A DNA stretch of 64,000 bases, taken from G965202665 sp965243835 (lineage in GTDB: Bacteria; Actinomycetota; Acidimicrobiia; Spongiisociales; Spongiisociaceae). The stretch's first letter is position 1, and every line of letters starts with the position of its first letter. The stretch is taken from positions 558,001 through 622,000 of the forward strand of contig OZ251578.1 in NCBI GenBank assembly GCA_965243835.1, in the 5' to 3' direction. The position numbers were made by a program, and so were the translations under genes. The notes under the pieces are model-generated. The model was not told where the DNA came from and did not search any database. It was given only the letters and a program-made list of their open reading frames with translations. Shown piece after piece: positions 59,792 to 64,000 of the stretch.

Positions 59792-62700
59792 ATGCGTCGG
59801 TTGTTGATGGGCGGGTTGTTGGCGGGCGGGTTGTTGTATTTCGCCCTTCCGGTGGGGGCGCAGACGCCGACGATAACGCTCAGCTTGGTGGATTCGTCGG
59901 ATAATTCAACGGCGGTGACGACGATAACGGAAGACGGCAGCGCGCAGACCCTGCGGGTGAGGGCCGTGGCCTCGGCGACGCCGACGTCCAACGTGACCGT
60001 AACCGTGACGCTGGGGGCGTCGGGCGGTACCGCTACGCTCACCACTGATTACACGCGGGGGTCGTCGAGCACGACCACGGTCACGATCAGTTCAGGTAGC
60101 AGGAAGGGTTTTTCATCTGATGTTACGATCACTCCGGTTGATGATGCGACAGCCGAGGGAGAGGAGACGATCCGGTTTACGGGCACGGCTACCGGGTATA
60201 CGGTAACGCAGGTTGATTTGACGCTCACGGATCAGCCGATCATCACCCTTAGTTTGGTGGATTCGTCGGACAATTCGACGGCGGTGACGGCGGTGGAGGA
60301 GGACGGCGGTGCGCAGACCTTGCAGGTGAAGGCCGTGGCTTCGGCGGCGACGTCGGCCGATGTGGACGTGTCGGTGACGGTGGGGGCGTCGGGCGGCACC
60401 GCCGCTGAGGGGGCTTCCAATGATTACACGCGGAGCCCGAGTTCGGTTACGGTGACGATCACTTCCGGCGGAACGGAGGGTTTTTCTTCTAATGTTACGA
60501 TCACTCCCCATAGCGACGTGATAACCGAGGAGCATGAGACGATTCGGTTCACGGGCACAGCGACTGGGTATTCGGTATTGCTGGTTGATTTGGCGATTAC
60601 GGATCAGGATAGGGTATTGCGGTTGACCGGAGAGGGTGACGAGAACACGCCGAAGAAGAGGGCTTTGACGAGGATCGAGAACCATCAGCATCGAGGTTAT
60701 TGGATATATTTTACGGCTGATTTGGGTGGGGTTACGAATGATGTGTTTACTGCTTCTACCAGTTCCACGTATGGTTCGCAGTTAAGACCGCACATTCGAT
60801 ACGGGGGTGGAGACGTCACTAGTAGTGGTGAGTCTTCTTTTACTACTGACATTGGTTCAGCTTATGAAGTTGTTGAACAAGATAGGGCTTGGATTACCAT
60901 TGGTAGTAGTAACCTGAGCGGGGATGCTATTACTGAACAAAATGAGAAAAATATACCTGTTAGTGTTAATAATGATCAGGTGGCAGAGGGGGATGAGGTG
61001 TTTTATGCATATTTGGCGGATCTGGCAACGGGTTTTACAGAGCGTCGGGTGTCGATTACGATTTTGGATGATGATACGCAGGTTGGGTTGACGGTGGATA
61101 CCGACAGCAACGAGGAAGGGAATCAGACGGTGTTGACGGAGGGGGATAGCGGGTCGGGGGTGGCCGTGTCGGGCGGGTTTTCCGGGCTGACTCGCGAACC
61201 TTCGCCTAGTTCGCTGACTGTGACATCCTCGACGATTTCGTCGGATACGGTGGTGACGTTGTCGGCTGCGGGGGCGGCTTCCCCGACCGCGGGGCAGGCG
61301 GGGACTAATGATCTGACGTATTCTCCGTCGACGGCGAATACGGTCACCATCCCGGCGCAGACGGTGTCGTCGACGACGGCGGGCACGTTGGCGGGTTTGA
61401 CTATTACTGATGATACGGTGGTGGAGGGCGCGGAGACGTTTACGGTTACCGGTTCGTCTACTTATGGGGACGCGACGGCGGCGACGGTGACGATCGCCGA
61501 TGATGATGCGGATATTGCGTTGTCGGTGGATACGGCGTCGGTGAGGGAGGACGGCGGCGCAACGACGGTGACGGTTACGGCCCGGTTCGCGGGGCAGTCG
61601 TCGGTGTTGACGTCGGCGACGAATGTGACGGTGACGGTGGGGGCGGGCGCCGGCAACGGGGCTGTTCCGGATACGGATTTCATGACATCGGGGACGGGGG
61701 TGACGAACAATGCGTTCACTATTAGCATTCCGGCGGGGCAGTTAACGGGGAGCAAGGCGTTTACTTTGACGCCCACGGCGGACAACGACGATGAGGGGGT
61801 GGAGAAGATAGCGGTGTCCGGGACGGCGTCGGTGGGACGGGCGGTGACTGTCACCTCGGCGGAGATTGACCTCGACGACCGCATCCTGGTTGCTTTGACT
61901 TTCCACGAGGCGACTAGCGGCGACCCGGCGTTGTTGGGGGTCAGCGAGAGCGGCGGGGCGCAGACGGTGCGGGTGAAGGCCGCCGCCGGGTCGGCGGTGA
62001 CGTCGGAGAAGACGGTGACGGTTACGGTGGGCGCGGCGGGCGGCAGCGCCGCCCGGGGAGCTACCGGTGATTACACGCGGGGTGCGGAGACGGTGGATGT
62101 AACTATCGCCAGCGGAGATATGGATGGTACGGCGGATGTGACGATCACGCCCCGGGACGATGGGGTAGCGGAGGGGCTGGAGACTATCCGGTTCACCGGG
62201 ACGGGCATCGGGGTTTTGGTGACCCCGGCTGATTTGGAGATTAGGGAGACGATCGAACTGGTGTTGAGCGCAACTGCGGTAGGTGAGGAGGATGGGGACG
62301 CGGGGGCGGTGACGGCTACGGCCCGATTCGCGGGGGCGTCTAGTTCGGTTTTGACGGGGGCGACGGATGTGGTGTTGTCGTTCGCGGCGGGCACTGAGGC
62401 GGAGGCGGAGGATTTCTCCGCTCCGGCGGCGGTGACGTTAAGCATCCCGGCCGGTATGACCGAAAGCTCCGCCTCCGCGTTGTCGGGGTTGGGAATTACG
62501 CAGGATATGATCGCGGAAGGAGCCGAGGCGGTTGCGGTGGGCGGGGCCGCGACGGGGTTCATTGTGAACGGGGCGGAGTTGGGTATTACCGATGATGATT
62601 TGGATGTGACGTTGACGGCGGACACTGATAATGGGATGGGCGGGGCCCAGAAGGATTTGTCGGAGGGCGCGACGGCGGAGGTGCGGGTGCAGGCCAGTTT

Positions 62701-64000
62701 CGCGTCGGGGGTGACCAACGGTTTGAGCGAGGATTTGGCGGTGTCGGTAACGGCGGGGGCGTCGTCTCCGGAGTCGGCTCGGGGGGGCGGCGTTGATTTC
62801 ACCGCCCCGGCCTCGCCGGTGGAGCTGACGATTCCCACCGGTTCTGCTACTAGCAGCGCCAATACGTTGCTCACCGGGTTGGCGGTGACTGATGATGCGG
62901 TGGCGGAGGAGGCGGAGACGTTTCGGGTTACCGGAACCGTCCCCGGCGGAACGGTAACTGCGGATACGCTTACTATCGGGGCCAGCGATAAGCAGTTGGT
63001 GGTGTCGGTGTCTCCGGAGGCGGTGGCGGAGCGGCCGGCGGAGCATACGATTACGGTGACGGTGGGTTTTTCTGGTTCTTCTTCGGAGTTGGCGTCGGCT
63101 ACGACGGTGAACGTAGCGGTGGCGACCGGCGACACCAACGGGGCTGATTTGGCTACGTCTTGCCCGGATGCCAGTCAGGATGCTTGCACGGATAAGGCTA
63201 CGTTTGATATCAGCATCCCGGCCGGGCAGGCTTCGGCTAGCGACACGTTTACTTTGACCGCCCGCCAGGATGGCACTATGGAGGCGGGCGGAGAGACGTT
63301 GAAGGTTACGGGAACGGAGTCGGGGACTTCCAACTCGGCTTCGGACACGTTGCGTATCACGGACTCCGGGATAGAAGTGGCCATACTTGATTCGGCTGAT
63401 GACCCGCTGGCGGCGCTGGGGGAAGCCAGCGGAGCGTCGCAGGTGACGGTGCGGGTGACTATGCCGCAGGCGGTTTCTTCCCGAACGGTGGTTGGTCTCA
63501 ATGTAACCAGCGATGACGCTACTGTGAGCGACGATGCCGTTTGGACGATACGGGAGGACTATCGGGTGAGCGGCTTGGTTGCCCCGTCCGGGACTCCCGC
63601 CGGGCACGCCCTGGGAGTGGTGGTTGAGAACGGTCAGCAGAGCGGAACGGCGACTTTCACGATCACGGTTCAGGACGATAATGTGGCGGAGGAGACCGAG
63701 ACCATACGGATCACCGGCGGAGATGTGGGTTCGTTTCCGGTGACGGGAGCCGGTTTGGATATTACCGACAACGACTCCGCTCCCGCCAACATCGACCTGG
63801 TCCTGGAAACCACAGACGGCGGCCCCCTGGCCAGCGTCCAAGAAGACGACAGCGACCCGACGGTAGTGCGGATACGGGCTTCCTACCAGGGCGGCACGGT
63901 GCTCCACCGGGCGGTGACCATCCCCATAACGGTGGGCGACTCCTCAAACCCCTCGGGGGAGGCCGCCTCCGGGACCGACTACCAGGCGGTGACCGGCGCC
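59792..64000 (+). CDS. giant Calx-beta / SLH surface protein 3, 5' part
   Basis: The frame is open from ATG 59792 to the window end (1403 codons, no stop), so the 3' end with the expected linker and SLH repeats lies outside. It begins MRRLLMGGLLAGGLLYFALP like paralogue 1 and carries the same two tandem N-terminal repeats. The divergent AT-rich segment is at 60610-61060. The Calx-beta-like repeats from about 62580 on are almost the same as in paralogues 1 and 2. AGAAAGGAGG precedes the start. Confidence 0.87.
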   Translation, partial: MRRLLMGGLLAGGLLYFALPVGAQTPTITLSLVDSSDNSTAVTTITEDGSAQTLRVRAVASATPTSNVTVTVTLGASGGTATLTTDYTRGSSSTTTVTISSGSRKGFSSDVTITPVDDATAEGEETIRFTGTATGYTVTQVDLTLTDQPIITLSLVDSSDNSTAVTAVEEDGGAQTLQVKAVASAATSADVDVSVTVGASGGTAAEGASNDYTRSPSSVTVTITSGGTEGFSSNVTITPHSDVITEEHETIRFTGTATGYSVLLVDLAITDQDRVLRLTGEGDENTPKKRALTRIENHQHRGYWIYFTADLGGVTNDVFTASTSSTYGSQLRPHIRYGGGDVTSSGESSFTTDIGSAYEVVEQDRAWITIGSSNLSGDAITEQNEKNIPVSVNNDQVAEGDEVFYAYLADLATGFTERRVSITILDDDTQVGLTVDTDSNEEGNQTVLTEGDSGSGVAVSGGFSGLTREPSPSSLTVTSSTISSDTVVTLSAAGAASPTAGQAGTNDLTYSPSTANTVTIPAQTVSSTTAGTLAGLTITDDTVVEGAETFTVTGSSTYGDATAATVTIADDDADIALSVDTASVREDGGATTVTVTARFAGQSSVLTSATNVTVTVGAGAGNGAVPDTDFMTSGTGVTNNAFTISIPAGQLTGSKAFTLTPTADNDDEGVEKIAVSGTASVGRAVTVTSAEIDLDDRILVALTFHEATSGDPALLGVSESGGAQTVRVKAAAGSAVTSEKTVTVTVGAAGGSAARGATGDYTRGAETVDVTIASGDMDGTADVTITPRDDGVAEGLETIRFTGTGIGVLVTPADLEIRETIELVLSATAVGEEDGDAGAVTATARFAGASSSVLTGATDVVLSFAAGTEAEAEDFSAPAAVTLSIPAGMTESSASALSGLGITQDMIAEGAEAVAVGGAATGFIVNGAELGITDDDLDVTLTADTDNGMGGAQKDLSEGATAEVRVQASFASGVTNGLSEDLAVSVTAGASSPESARGGGVDFTAPASPVELTIPTGSATSSANTLLTGLAVTDDAVAEEAETFRVTGTVPGGTVTADTLTIGASDKQLVVSVSPEAVAERPAEHTITVTVGFSGSSSELASATTVNVAVATGDTNGADLATSCPDASQDACTDKATFDISIPAGQASASDTFTLTARQDGTMEAGGETLKVTGTESGTSNSASDTLRITDSGIEVAILDSADDPLAALGEASGASQVTVRVTMPQAVSSRTVVGLNVTSDDATVSDDAVWTIREDYRVSGLVAPSGTPAGHALGVVVENGQQSGTATFTITVQDDNVAEETETIRITGGDVGSFPVTGAGLDITDNDSAPANIDLVLETTDGGPLASVQEDDSDPTVVRIRASYQGGTVLHRAVTIPITVGDSSNPSGEAASGTDYQAVTGA

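Noticed and set aside
1..64000. CRISPR array, tRNA, rRNA or insertion sequence
   Set aside because: No spaced direct-repeat array, no tRNA or rRNA sequence, and no transposase with terminal inverted repeats could be seen by reading both strands.

Overview
The window comes from a high-GC bacterium, most likely an actinomycete of the Acidimicrobiia type. The evidence is very G/C-rich codon use, several secreted proteins ending in three S-layer-homology (SLH) repeats of the form common in that class, a nickel superoxide dismutase with its maturation peptidase, a MenC-like enzyme, and starts that look leaderless. The class assignment is inference; no rRNA or tRNA gene was found.

Layout. 1-1485: 3' end of a Calx-beta/SLH surface protein. 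1592-12030: defence region with an AlbA_2-type ATP-binding protein, an unknown protein plus nucleotidyltransferase pair, and a helicase-ATPase-methylase operon (PLD-SNF2 helicase, short ATP-binding protein, Eco57I-like methylase) resembling the Hma class. 12048-16934: two nucleoside phosphorylases, a glycogen branching enzyme and a MidA-like methyltransferase. 17109-18591: truncated GHKL ATPase coupled to a C5 cytosine methylase. 18656-26133: DUF3048 lipoprotein, the sodX/sodN divergent pair, and metG followed by two ABC exporters in one operon. 26201-31502: a broken secreted-protein gene, a membrane protein, deoC with two aldehyde dehydrogenase genes (deoxyribose catabolism, matching the phosphorylases), and a small nucleotidyltransferase. 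31911-35681: SLH surface protein. 35829-40638: menC, icd, mdh, hup and two decayed hup copies. 40639-46020: type III restriction-modification system. 46398-47430: two DUF433 genes and a DUF222 pseudogene. 47650-64000: three tandem giant Calx-beta/SLH paralogues, the last cut by the window end.

The most striking signal is a set of seven homopolymeric G tracts of 11-13 bases. Four lie between TTGACA (-35) and TAGCGT (-10) of the promoters of four surface-protein genes, making spacers of 15 or 16 nt, so gain or loss of one G should change promoter strength. Three lie inside DNA methyltransferase genes: the Hma-like methylase (12 G, now out of frame), and the type III mod gene, which has an in-frame tract near the 5' end (11) and an out-of-frame tract (13) before its C-terminal domain. 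In both broken genes, removing one base gives one open frame over the whole gene. Together these suggest one slippage-based phase-variation scheme covering cell-surface proteins and at least two defence systems. Tract lengths in a single assembly can be wrong, so ON/OFF states are provisional.
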